A stretch of 64,000 nucleotides of DNA from Cohnella rhizosphaerae (GTDB lineage: Bacteria; Bacillota; Bacilli; Paenibacillales; Paenibacillaceae): NCBI RefSeq assembly GCF_029525575.1, contig NZ_JAPDIA010000009.1, positions 1-64,000 of the forward strand, written 5' to 3'. Below are positions 1 through 11,837 of the stretch, piece by piece. The position numbers were made by a program, and so were the translations under genes. Every line of letters begins with the position of its first letter. Position 1 is the first letter of the stretch. A model generated the notes under the pieces. It ran no database searches and was not told the DNA's origin. It saw only the letters and a list, made by a program, of their open reading frames with translations.

Positions 1-847
<847 letters not shown>

Positions 848-978
848 AGCCCTTCGGGGCAATACGAAGTCCGTGGTTTTAACGCTCAAGTTCAGTTTTG
901 AAGGAAAAATCCTTCAGATCAAATAGAGAGGAGGAAATAGCCGATTTGACGAGCACTTGCTTGTACGGGTGGGGATTT

Positions 979-1017
979 GAAAACCGGATAGCGAAACGAA
1001 AATGCGCAAATTAGAAA
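979..1017 (+). other. 5' arm of 23S rRNA processing stem, in the 16S-23S spacer
   Basis: The spacer from 843 to 1157 holds no tRNA. Its segment starting GAAAACCGGATAGCGAAACG is nearly the reverse complement of 4141-4175, just beyond the 23S 3' end. Pairing the two would enclose the whole 23S in a long stem, the usual substrate for RNase III or Mini-III maturation. The pairing is seen in the sequence; the processing role is known for bacterial rRNA operons. Confidence 0.7.
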
Positions 1018-1157
1018 TTCTCTACAATGCCTTGTGTAGACTTTGCTGAGAGCGAAGAGATGTCGAATGGAACAGCCTTTCGAGGATCGGCCGGACTGCG
1101 GAAGCAGGTCGGCGGGTTGATCGGAGAACGCAGTGACATCGACAACTCGGAGCGTTA

Positions 1158-4094
<2,937 letters not shown>

Positions 4095-4140
4095 TACCGT
4101 TCCTTCCGAGGAACAAACGGCAAGCCGCACAGGTAAGAGC

Positions 4141-4175
4141 ATTTCTAGCGCAAATTCGTTTCGCATCCGGTTTTC
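4141..4175 (+). other. 3' arm of 23S processing stem; no 5S gene follows
   Basis: This arm is nearly complementary to 979-1017. The gap from the 23S end to the first tRNA (4095-4200) is only about 105 bases. It lacks any 5S-like sequence such as CCCATCCCGAACACGG, so this rRNA operon carries no 5S gene at the usual place. Confidence 0.65.
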
Positions 4176-4200
4176 AGGGCGCAAGCTCTGTAAAACATAA

Positions 4201-4276
4201 GCTCTCATAGCTCAGTAGGTAGAGTGCATCCATGGTAAGGATGAGGTCACCGGTTCGATCCCGGTTGAGAGCTCCA
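4201..4276 (+). tRNA. tRNA-Thr (GGT anticodon)
   Basis: Cloverleaf with acceptor GCTCTCA pairing TGAGAGC, anticodon stem CATCC/GGATG and loop ATGGTAA, T arm GGTTCGATCC, and encoded CCA. The anticodon reads GGT. Confidence 0.95.
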
Positions 4277-4284
4277 GCTTTAAT

Positions 4285-4360
4285 GGCCCGTTGGTCAAGC
4301 GGTTAAGACACCTCCCTTTCACGGAGGTAACGGGGGGTTCGATTCCCCCACGGGTCACCA
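4285..4360 (+). tRNA. tRNA-Glu (TTC anticodon)
   Basis: Starts GGCCCGTTGGTCAAGCGG and ends ACGGGTCACCA with encoded CCA; anticodon loop CTTTCAC gives TTC. The run of six G before TTCGATT is one longer than needed for the T stem, possibly another homopolymer error. Confidence 0.95.
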
Positions 4361-4367
4361 TACATAC

Positions 4368-4444
4368 GGAGGCTTAGCTCAGCCGGGAGAGCATCTGCCT
4401 TACAAGCAGAGGGTCGGGGGGTTCGATCCCCTCAGCCTCCACCA
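4368..4444 (+). tRNA. tRNA-Val (TAC anticodon)
   Basis: Acceptor GGAGGCT pairs AGCCTCC, the anticodon stem CTGCC/AGCAG region holds a loop with TAC, and CCA is encoded. Here too a run of six G precedes TTCGATC. Confidence 0.94.
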
Positions 4445-4461
4445 TCCATTATCTTATCCGT

Positions 4462-4536
4462 TGGGGATTAGCCAAGCGGTAAGGCAACGGACTTTGACTC
4501 CGTCACTCCTAGGTTCGAATCCTAGATCCCCAGCCA
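4462..4536 (+). tRNA. tRNA-Gln (TTG anticodon)
   Basis: Acceptor TGGGGAT pairs ATCCCCA, anticodon stem ACGGA/TCCGT with loop CTTTGAC gives TTG, T arm GGTTCGAATCC, encoded CCA. Confidence 0.95.
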
Positions 4537-4571
4537 TTTGGTTTTTACAGCCGGCTAGACACTGGCCATCT

Positions 4572-4655
4572 GCGCGTATGGCGGAATTGGCAGACGCACC
4601 AGACTTAGGATCTGGCGGGCAACCGTGGGGGGTTCAAGTCCCTCTACGCGCACCA
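4572..4655 (+). tRNA. tRNA-Leu (TAG anticodon)
   Basis: Class II tRNA with a long variable arm. Acceptor GCGCGTA pairs TACGCGC, anticodon stem CCAGA/TCTGG with loop CTTAGGA gives TAG, encoded CCA. Confidence 0.94.
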
Positions 4656-4748
4656 AAATGGAATTCATTAGCCTTTAGTTCATTTGAGCTAGAGGTTTTA
4701 TTTATTTTTCTCCCTTCGATCCAAAATGCGTTTAAAGGAGTGAAGCTA

Positions 4749-6159
4749 ATGAGCAAGGGGAAAGGATTTCATCCGGATCTTGTCACTTTGATGACTGGAG
4801 CAGAACCTCCGATCGGTAAGACGCCGACAGTAGCGATGCTGCCGGGAAATGAAAAAAAGCTGGTAGTAAAGCAACTAAAAAAGAATTAAGCCGTTATATA
4901 AGCCGAAAAAGCAGCGCCTACGGTGCGGACACTGCGGTCAAGTGGGAAACTATGATCTCGGATTGATTGTAATGGACGTCAGCGGCTGGACAAAAGCGGC
5001 GGAAGAGGCACCAAGATCCGGCTCGGATCCACAGCAAAGTATAAGGAGTCTACTCGACCACTCGCAATTTACCGGTTATTTTCGTTGTGTCGAGTGCAAT
5101 GCTGCGGGGGCATGGGAATTCACCACGGTATTTTTTGGACTTGAATTATTGGGGTATGTGTTACGGGCCAACTTTGAGGAAGAAGAACTGAATTCAGGAT
5201 ATATGATTGGCAGGATAGAACTGCATAACGGTATGAGTCCGCGATGGGCAACTCAAGGCGAAGAAGGTTTTTTTAGAGCAGTTGAGGAAAGAGCCAGACA
5301 ACAGTTTGCTCTGGAACAAATTTGGCAACTTGTATCATAAGGGTGGAAGGCCGGATTTGGCGGCAAGCCGTGTTCGAGTATTCGATCGGCATCGACCAGA
5401 CGCAGGTGGAATCCCATTATTCGTTGGGCAGTTTGCTGTACGATGTTGGGGAATGGGAGCTTGCTGCGAAGCATTTCCGTCAGGCGCTCGTATATGCCCG
5501 GTTTTATACCGAGCTTGATTCCTTACAGTTGCGCGCTATTTTGGCGAGCGGGCTGGAAATGCTGCTTGATATTTATCGTGGGCTGCAACATAAAGTTTCC
5601 TTTCTGCCTACAGAGGAGGAGCTTGCAGCAGCAAGTGAGGGGGGAGGAATCGACTTCTTCGCACTTGCCTGTTTTAAAATCCTATGAAATTGACTTGCAT
5701 GCAGGAGATATGGATTCTTTCCTGCCCGTTGCTGAGATGTATATGGGTGAGAGGGTGGACGAATTGCCCGAGCATGAACGCACGCTGAGCAAGACTTCAT
5801 CCGTGCCATTACTTATGAATGGGGGACAGGCGGCAATGACAGAGAAGAATGCCTATCCGGAGAAGGGATGGGGTTCCGCGCATCAGCCGATTATAGTCAA
5901 GGTAAACGCTCCGGAGCGAGCGGCACAGGTTACACAGGTGTGTGAGCATTTCAACTGGAATTATATAATGGGCATGGACTATATGGAAGATCTGACTGAT
6001 TTGAAAAAGGCGATTCGGGAAAAATATATGCCAGCGAATGTGTACGAGCCATGCCCTTGCGGTAGCGGAGCGAAGTATAAATTTTGCTGCGCCCAAAAGA
6101 TGAAAAATTTTGATTTGCATCATTATTTGAGCACATTCGAGGCTACGACGGAATCTTGA
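4749..6159 (+). CDS. Zinc-ribbon / TPR / SEC-C metal-binding protein (frameshifted as sequenced)
   Basis: As sequenced it is broken into five short frames. Removing one base each from A6 at 4877, the T run near 5270, AA near 5365 and G6 near 5639 restores a single frame of 468 residues. It starts at ATG 4749 with an AAGGAG site. The restored protein has an N-terminal zinc ribbon formed by CGHCG and FRCVEC, a helical TPR-like middle (NSLLWNKFGNLYHKGGRPDLA and similar), and a C-terminal SEC-C motif CPCGSGAKYKFCC. SEC-C motifs bind zinc in SecA and in many stand-alone proteins, often mediating protein or nucleic-acid contacts; the target here is unknown. The base composition is visibly more AT-rich than neighbouring genes, which suggests horizontal acquisition. 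It follows the tRNA cluster directly, a common insertion site. If the shifts are real, it is a decayed gene. Confidence 0.75.
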
Positions 6160-6248
6160 ACGGACAAGCTGCCAAGGGTCTGAGGGGCAACTTCTGGAAC
6201 ACGTTTAGGAAGTCATTCAGGAAAAGCGTCGGCTATATCGCAACAGTT

Positions 6249-6272
6249 GGGACGAAGCATAGGCTTCGTCCC
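6249..6272. terminator. Perfect hairpin between converging genes
   Basis: A 10-bp perfect stem (GGGACGAAGC with its complement) and a 4-nt loop lie between the end of the SEC-C gene and the end of the minus-strand CBM9-like gene. There is no clear T run on either side, so it is probably a weak bidirectional terminator. Confidence 0.6.
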
Positions 6273-6283
6273 TTGTAATGGTG

Positions 6284-6925
6284 TTAGCCAAAGGCAAACG
6301 TCCCGAAGTAAGGACTCAAGTGAAAGTCGGGCTTCGGAACGCCGACTGGAGACCAGGATACATAATGCTGGACCGGTGTCTCTCCGCACTTGTAGAAGTT
6401 CCCCTTAAACGCATAGCCCGGCACGGCTGAAAAGCCCGGGAATACCTCGGCCAGCCAATCGAGCGGAATACGAAAGGATAACGTCCAGTAGATGCGGCCC
6501 GCTTCGTCGGCAAGTCCGCGTTCGGCCAGGATGTTGAAGCGTTCGGGGACCAAACCGAAAGCGTTGTCCCGATCATTGCGGTCTACGCCGAGTCCAAGCA
6601 GCATCGTGCCTGCCGCGTTAAATTCAAAATTCAAATAGCGAGGGTCTGTCTCCGGCATCGGCTGCAGGAAAAACTCGACGCAGCTGTCGCGGTAAACCGG
6701 CTCGTTGGCGCCTGAATAGCTAATGACAGGGGATTGCTCGTAACAAACGAATCTGACGTGAAGCGCATCTTTCGTCCAGCAGAGCTGTACACTTGTTTCC
6801 GGGCGGTAAGGCGCGACCGTTTCCTTCTCCCAAAGATAGTGGGTTATAGGAGCGGGCTGGACGTGTAACCACGTCTCTTCATCGATACTGCCGGCCTGAT
6901 AAGCAATCGAATAGTGCGGGGCCAA
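6284..6925 (-). CDS. Carbohydrate-binding family 9-like protein
   Basis: About 213 residues. The order of motifs, an YLW segment, VRFVCYE, VYRDSCVEFFLQP, YLNFEFNAAGTMLLG and a C-terminal FKGNFYKCG followed by YVSWSPVG, is that of the stand-alone CBM9-like beta-sandwich proteins of Firmicutes. These share the fold of the xylanase sugar-binding CBM9, but their ligand is not known. The open frame extends upstream to 7210 but without family similarity. I place the start at TTG 6925, which has an AGAGGAG site 7 nt upstream; a TTG at 6973 is an alternative. No signal peptide is seen, so it is probably cytoplasmic. It is transcribed alone, divergent from the phosphatase operon. Confidence 0.8.
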   Translation of the reverse strand: MAPHYSIAYQAGSIDEETWLHVQPAPITHYLWEKETVAPYRPETSVQLCWTKDALHVRFVCYEQSPVISYSGANEPVYRDSCVEFFLQPMPETDPRYLNFEFNAAGTMLLGLGVDRNDRDNAFGLVPERFNILAERGLADEAGRIYWTLSFRIPLDWLAEVFPGFSAVPGYAFKGNFYKCGETPVQHYVSWSPVGVPKPDFHLSPYFGTFAFG

Positions 6926-7172
6926 GGCAATGCTCCTCTCATCGTCAACGGTATAGACAAAGTTTACCTCCAAAGCGTAGCCGAAACAACGGCAAATAAA
7001 AACGCCGGCAGATGCTCTTGCCCGCGATGCGCGCAGCGTGATATACTGACCTCGTCGATTTGGGGCCAAGGACAAGCGATAACTCCAGACGGCTAACGCT
7101 AGCGGTGCGATTCCGCTTCGTTTGCCGTGTGGAGTTTTTTTGTTGCCGTCGGACCGGAGGAGGTAAACAAGC

Positions 7173-8021
7173 ATGGCAGGCGAAATAAAAGCTAGAGCGC
7201 TATCCGACATTCGGACCTGGCTGTTCGATCTGGACGGAACGCTCTACCGCGGCGGGGAGCCGATGCCGGGCGCGCGAGAAACGTTGAACGCGCTCAGATC
7301 CGCAGGCGTCCGCATTCAATTCGTTACGAACAATTCCCGGCATCCTGCAGAAGAAGTCGCCCGCAAACTGAACGCCATGGGTATTCGAGCCGCTGCCCGC
7401 GACATCGTGACGGCGACCGAATATACGGGGCGCTTTATCAAGGAGCGGTATGGCTGCCTGAAGCTGGCGGCGGCTGGAAGCGATGCGTTCGTGTCGGCGC
7501 TTCGGGAAGCCGGCCATCACGTGCTGATGCCGGGCGAGAAGGACGCGGCCGACGCCGCGGTCATCGGACTCGATCCGGGCTTCACTTATGAGAAGCTGGA
7601 ATGGCTGACCCAAGCGGTCTCGGCCGGAGCGATGCTCATCGCGGCGAACGCGGATGCCTCCCATCCGGGTGCGGGAGGACATCCGGTGCCGGAAACGGGC
7701 GCGTTGGCAGCGGCGCTGGAGACAGCGTCGAATGTGAAGGCAACGTACGTAGGCAAGCCGGAGCCGTATTTATTCCATTGCGCGCTCGAGCGGTGCGGGG
7801 GAGGGATCGAGCGCGCGGCGATGGTCGGAGACAACTACGATACCGACATAACGGGAGCCAAACGGGCGGGGTTATATACGTTATGGTTAACGATGTCGGC
7901 CGAAGATGCGAATCAAGCAGGGATCCCTGCGAAAAAACGCCCGATGGCGGATAAGGTCATACGAAGCTTGACGGAAATCGCACAAGAGCTACGGCATGGA
8001 GGGGAAAAACGTGAAATATGA
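7173..8021 (+). CDS. HAD-IIA family sugar/glycerol phosphatase (NagD/PGP-like)
   Basis: 282 residues, the usual length for the NagD/4-nitrophenylphosphatase family. HAD motif I is DLDGTLYRG at about residues 19-27 with both catalytic aspartates, motif II is FVTNNS, motif III lysine lies in VGKPEP, and motif IV is VGDNYDTDITGAKRAG. The C2-type cap lies between, around HPGAGGHP. ATG 7173 has a strong GGAGGAGG site. The family hydrolyses small sugar or polyol phosphates, including glycerol 3-phosphate in some members. It is the first gene of a three-gene operon with overlapping ends; the GlpP-like third gene hints at glycerol-phosphate metabolism, which is inference. Confidence 0.88.
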   Translation: MAGEIKARALSDIRTWLFDLDGTLYRGGEPMPGARETLNALRSAGVRIQFVTNNSRHPAEEVARKLNAMGIRAAARDIVTATEYTGRFIKERYGCLKLAAAGSDAFVSALREAGHHVLMPGEKDAADAAVIGLDPGFTYEKLEWLTQAVSAGAMLIAANADASHPGAGGHPVPETGALAAALETASNVKATYVGKPEPYLFHCALERCGGGIERAAMVGDNYDTDITGAKRAGLYTLWLTMSAEDANQAGIPAKKRPMADKVIRSLTEIAQELRHGGEKREI

Positions 8022-8922
8022 GCACGTATGTACGAACAGCGACAGGCAGACGATCATTCGCGTCGCAGGATTGCCTGCGCCGGTCACCCTGCTGCACCTG
8101 ACCGACAGCCATATGAACGCGTCCGATCTGACGGAAGGCGTCGAGGCATTGGCGGAATCGATTCGGCTTTATAACTTCGACGCGCTGGATACGCAGACCC
8201 GATTCGACAGAGCGCTAGCTTATGCGAACGACCTTCAGGCCGACGCCGTCGTGCTCACCGGTGATATCGTGAACGGAGCGACCGCAGGAAATCTGTCCTT
8301 GTTAGATAAGCGACTGTCGAGTCTGCGAGTCCCCTATTTGTACACGCCGGGCAATCACGACTGGGAATACCCGGGCCGGTCGTGGGGCGAAGCGACGCGC
8401 GCCGAGCAATATCCCAAGTTTGAACCATTAATGGCGGGAGATCCGTCCTTTCAAACGCTTGAGATCGGCGGCATTCAGCTGGTCGCCGTCGACAACAGCA
8501 CCTATCAGATCTCGGAAGCGCAGCTGGCCGCCTTCGAACAGGCACTGTCGCGGGGCTTGCCTACGCTGCTGTTCATGCATATTCCAATTTACGTGCCTTC
8601 GTTATTGCCGGATGTCGTGCGTGTCTGGGGCTCTCCGATCATGATGGCCGCGCAGGGCTGGGATGCAAATCTGATGAAGCAATGGCAGGTTGAACCGGCG
8701 GGGATGGAGACGCTCGCCTTTTACGAATTATTGATGGACAATCCCCAAGGAAACCTGATCGGCGTCTTCTGCGGTCATGTTCACTTTGCCCACGATGACG
8801 CGTTCGGGCGGGGCTCGCGCCAGTACGTGACGGCCGCCGGCTTGGATGGCGGGTATCGGGTCATCCGGCTGCTGCCTGCACGCGAGTCGGACGGACCGGC
8901 GGAAACGGCGGTACACGCATGA
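8011..8922 (+). CDS. Calcineurin-like metallophosphoesterase
   Basis: About 303 residues from GTG 8011, which has GGAGGGG six bases upstream; an in-frame ATG at 7996 is less well placed. All metal-ligand blocks of the calcineurin-like fold are present: LTDSHMN (D-x-H), LTGDIVNG, TPGNHDW, MHIPIYV and CGHVHFAHDD. There is no signal peptide or membrane segment, so it is cytoplasmic. It overlaps the HAD gene by 11 bases and the next gene by 4 bases (ATGA), so the three are translationally coupled. The substrate cannot be read from sequence; phosphodiesterases of this class cleave nucleotides or glycerophosphodiesters. Confidence 0.88.
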   Translation: MKYEHVCTNSDRQTIIRVAGLPAPVTLLHLTDSHMNASDLTEGVEALAESIRLYNFDALDTQTRFDRALAYANDLQADAVVLTGDIVNGATAGNLSLLDKRLSSLRVPYLYTPGNHDWEYPGRSWGEATRAEQYPKFEPLMAGDPSFQTLEIGGIQLVAVDNSTYQISEAQLAAFEQALSRGLPTLLFMHIPIYVPSLLPDVVRVWGSPIMMAAQGWDANLMKQWQVEPAGMETLAFYELLMDNPQGNLIGVFCGHVHFAHDDAFGRGSRQYVTAAGLDGGYRVIRLLPARESDGPAETAVHA

Positions 8923-9500
8923 CGCTGCTGCACCGGTTGGCGCAAAGCCCCATCATCGCCGCGGTCCGCTCCGAGGAAGCCGGCGAGTTGGCGCTGGCGA
9001 GCGGCGCCGCCAATCTGTTCGTCATGGACGGCACCGTAGATGCGGTCGTGCGCCTCGCCAAGGCTGCTAGATCACAAAGCAAAGGCCTGTTCGTCCATCT
9101 GGACCTCGTGCGCGGTCTGTCGAGCACCGACAAGGAAAGCCTGGTTCTGCTTCGAGACTGGATCGGCGCCGACGGGGTGGTCACGCCCAAGGCCCATCTG
9201 GTCAAGGAGGCGAAGCGGATCGGCTTGTACGCGATATTGCACCTTTTCGTTATCGATTCGCGCGCATTGTCCGCCGGTCTGTCGCTGGCCGAATCGCTTC
9301 GGCCCGACGCCGTCGAGATCATGCCGGGCGCCATTCCCAAGATCATCGGGGCATTCGCGGACGCGCTCCCCGACATCCCTGTCGTCGCGAGCGGCCTGAT
9401 CGACAATGCCGCCGAGGCTGCCGCCGCGCTGAACGCGGGAGCGACCTCGCTGTCCGTCAGCAGCCCCTCGCTCTGGGCATTGACGCACCAGGAACTGTAA
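8919..9500 (+). CDS. glpP: GlpP-family glycerol-3-phosphate-responsive antiterminator
   Basis: 193 residues, the usual length for GlpP. Recognisable segments are PIIAAVRSEE at the N-terminus, FVMDGTVD, KGLFVHLDLVRGLSSTDKE, GVVTPKAHLVKEAK, DAVEIMPGAIPKII and PVVASGLIDNAAEA, all hallmarks of the family's TIM-barrel-like fold. In Bacillus, GlpP binds glycerol 3-phosphate and lets transcription pass leader terminators of glp genes. No glpF, glpK, glpD or glpQ gene lies nearby, so this may be a paralogue acting on its own operon or at a distance. It ends at a strong terminator. Confidence 0.88.
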   Translation: MTLLHRLAQSPIIAAVRSEEAGELALASGAANLFVMDGTVDAVVRLAKAARSQSKGLFVHLDLVRGLSSTDKESLVLLRDWIGADGVVTPKAHLVKEAKRIGLYAILHLFVIDSRALSAGLSLAESLRPDAVEIMPGAIPKIIGAFADALPDIPVVASGLIDNAAEAAAALNAGATSLSVSSPSLWALTHQEL

Positions 9501-9507
9501 GCTTGAC

Positions 9508-9540
9508 GCCGCTCCGCTGCCCGCGGACGCGGCTTTTTTT
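9508..9540 (+). terminator. Rho-independent terminator of the HAD-MPE-GlpP operon
   Basis: A GC-rich stem (GCCGCTCCGC against GCGGACGCGGC with one bulge) and a 5-nt loop, followed by seven T. Confidence 0.85.
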
Positions 9541-9575
9541 CGCGCCTGACGCGCAGCCCGCTCGCCCAAATGTGA

Positions 9576-9602
9576 ATAGCATTCAACCACATCCTGATAG
9601 AA
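9576..9602 (+). promoter_or_regulatory. Candidate AraC-regulator box, copy 1
   Basis: Matches TTCAACCACWTCCKGATAGA at 18 of 20 fixed positions with the copy at 15202-15228. It lies about 80 bases upstream of the beta-helix gene. The AraC regulator encoded between the two copies is the obvious candidate to bind it. The similarity is seen directly; the binding is inference. Confidence 0.5.
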
Positions 9603-9675
9603 GCCGGCGCAATATCATGCTATTTTTAAAGTCGATCGGCCCATTCGCAACCATTTGATGAAAAGAGGAGCTGGG

Positions 9676-11811
9676 ATGATGGGAAAGAAAACGATCTGCC
9701 TGCTTGGCTTTACAGCCGCTTTCGCGCTGCTGCTGCTGTTCAACGTACGCAGCGGCGAGGCGGCAGCCGCGACGTATTATGTAAGCGATTCCGCGGGCAA
9801 CGACGCCAATAGCGGCACGAGCGCGACGGCGCCATGGAAAACATTGAGCAAGGTGTCCGCCGCGACATTCAGCCCGGGCGACCAGGTTCTGTTGAAGACG
9901 GGAGATACGTGGACCGGACAGACGCTGACGCTCCACGGGGAAGGGACCGCTGCCGCGCCGATCACGCTGTCCGCGTACGGAACGGGTGCGAAGCCGGTCA
10001 TAGCGCCGGGCATCGTGGACGCGATCTGCATCTCGCTGAACGGCGTCGGCGGCTGGACGATCGCGGGGCTTGAGCTGCAAAACGCGATGACGGGCATCAT
10101 GCTGACGTACAACGACGTGTACGACAAGAGTCATATCGTCATCGACAATATGATCTTCCTGCATATGAATCACACGTACAACAGCGCGCCGGAAACCTAC
10201 AACCACGTCTCCGCGGGCGTGGACGTGCGCGGCCTGCAGCCCTGGCCGGGCGGCGTGCCGGGAGATGCGACGGATTTCAGCATTAAACGCACGGCGCTGG
10301 ACGGCTTCTCGCTGACCAACTCCAGCTTTTACGACTGCGATACGGCCAATTTCTTCGGGCGGGTCGGCACGGGCTACATGCACGAGGTGAACGCGCCTGC
10401 CATCAAAAATGTCGTCATGTCGAATCTGTATGCGGAAAACGGCGGCATGTGGGGCTTCGATTTTCACTGGATCGACGGCGGTACGATATCGAATTTGCGC
10501 GTAAACGGGCTCGGTACGGCGTATAATCCTTTCGGCGTGGGCGGCATCATCGTTCAAGTGTGCCGGAACCTCACCTTCGACGGCGGAGAGCTGGCCAACA
10601 TCCGCAGGAATACGGCAGCCTATGACGGCGTCGGCTTCGACTATGAAGGCGCCAATGATCATATCACGCTGAGAAACTATTACATCCACGACACCGATGC
10701 CGAAGGCGTATTCATTTTCAACAATGCGGGCGTCAACACCAATATGGTGATGGAAAACAATACGATCGCGAACTATGCCAAAAATCCGGGCGTCGCCGAC
10801 GAAAACTACGCGGTTCGCATCCTTGGCAACTCTACGGGAACGGTGCAGAACAACCAGTTCGTCAACTTCAAGCCGTCCGCGGGGACCTTCAACGCCATGC
10901 CGAGCACGCTCGCGTTTTCGGGCAACGAGACCTACGGCACGCAGGACTGGGACTTCAACGTCGCGGCCACGTCGGCGGACTACCAGCAATGGATCATGGC
11001 GAACGAGCTGGCGGGCAGCGTATCCGGCGGCGTGCTGACGCTGACTTCGACGGGCGGCGATCCCTACATGATTTCGGCCGAGGGCTTAGGCTTGTCCGCC
11101 TCCAACCGCTACTTCAAGATTCGCCTGAAAAACAATACCAGCGCCACCCAGGCAGAGGTGTTCTTCAAAACGAATGCCGACGCCGTCTTCACGGCGGCGA
11201 AGTCCAAGACGTTCGCGATCGCGCCGAACATGACGGGTTACGCGGACTACGTCGTCGATCTGGGGACCGTCGGCGGCTGGAGCGGGACGATCAAGCAGTT
11301 GCGACTGGACCCGTTCGCGAATACCGGCACGATGAACATCGACCGAATCTCGCTTACCGATGCGTCGGGCGGGGTGACGATGGCGAACGCGGGTTTTGAA
11401 GCGCCGGTCACCGCGAATTACGCGTACGGGCCGATCGCGAGCGGCTGGACGTTCGCGAATTACACGGGCGTGCAGCGCAACGGCTCCGACTTCGGCGCGC
11501 AAGCCGCGCCGGATGGCGTGCAGACGGCATTCATCCAGCATGACGCGGCCTTCGAGCAAAGCGTGTCCCTGAACGCGGGCATGCACACCGTGGGCTTCAA
11601 GGCGGCGATGCGGACGAACTTCGGGGGACGGCAGACGTTCGACGTCTACTTTGACAACCGGAAAATCGGTACGTTCTCGCCGTCGACCGGAGCCTTCGCG
11701 CCATTCGAGACGCGCGCCTTCTATGCGACGGCCGGTACGCACACGATCAAGTTCAAGGGAGCGACGACGGGGGACAACACGGCATTCGTCGACAGCGTCG
11801 TTGTGCAGTAG
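9676..11811 (+). CDS. Secreted right-handed beta-helix (pectate-lyase-like) protein with C-terminal beta-sandwich domains
   Basis: About 711 residues from ATG 9676, which has AGAGGAG 5 bases upstream. A signal peptide (KKTICLLGFTAAFALLLLF, cleavage near GEAAA) is followed by YYVSDSAGNDANSGTSATAPW, the characteristic entry of secreted beta-helix carbohydrate-active proteins. Residues of about 30-430 are repetitive beta strands with asparagine turns typical of polysaccharide lyase and glycosidase beta-helices. Two beta-sandwich-like segments follow, the last (NAGFEAPV, then SGWTF, then a jelly-roll pattern) resembling carbohydrate-binding modules. No specific lyase or hydrolase family is identified. 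The next gene starts 26 bases downstream, so the two form an operon that probably degrades a plant polysaccharide outside the cell. Confidence 0.82.
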   Translation: MMGKKTICLLGFTAAFALLLLFNVRSGEAAAATYYVSDSAGNDANSGTSATAPWKTLSKVSAATFSPGDQVLLKTGDTWTGQTLTLHGEGTAAAPITLSAYGTGAKPVIAPGIVDAICISLNGVGGWTIAGLELQNAMTGIMLTYNDVYDKSHIVIDNMIFLHMNHTYNSAPETYNHVSAGVDVRGLQPWPGGVPGDATDFSIKRTALDGFSLTNSSFYDCDTANFFGRVGTGYMHEVNAPAIKNVVMSNLYAENGGMWGFDFHWIDGGTISNLRVNGLGTAYNPFGVGGIIVQVCRNLTFDGGELANIRRNTAAYDGVGFDYEGANDHITLRNYYIHDTDAEGVFIFNNAGVNTNMVMENNTIANYAKNPGVADENYAVRILGNSTGTVQNNQFVNFKPSAGTFNAMPSTLAFSGNETYGTQDWDFNVAATSADYQQWIMANELAGSVSGGVLTLTSTGGDPYMISAEGLGLSASNRYFKIRLKNNTSATQAEVFFKTNADAVFTAAKSKTFAIAPNMTGYADYVVDLGTVGGWSGTIKQLRLDPFANTGTMNIDRISLTDASGGVTMANAGFEAPVTANYAYGPIASGWTFANYTGVQRNGSDFGAQAAPDGVQTAFIQHDAAFEQSVSLNAGMHTVGFKAAMRTNFGGRQTFDVYFDNRKIGTFSPSTGAFAPFETRAFYATAGTHTIKFKGATTGDNTAFVDSVVVQ

Positions 11812-11837
11812 CATGCAGGGACCAGGAGGAGAGAGAC

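Noticed and set aside
6926..7210. N-terminal extension of the CBM9-like protein
   Set aside because: The extra 95 residues have no similarity to the family, overlap the divergent phosphatase gene and its ribosome-binding site, and a better start with AGAGGAG exists at 6925.
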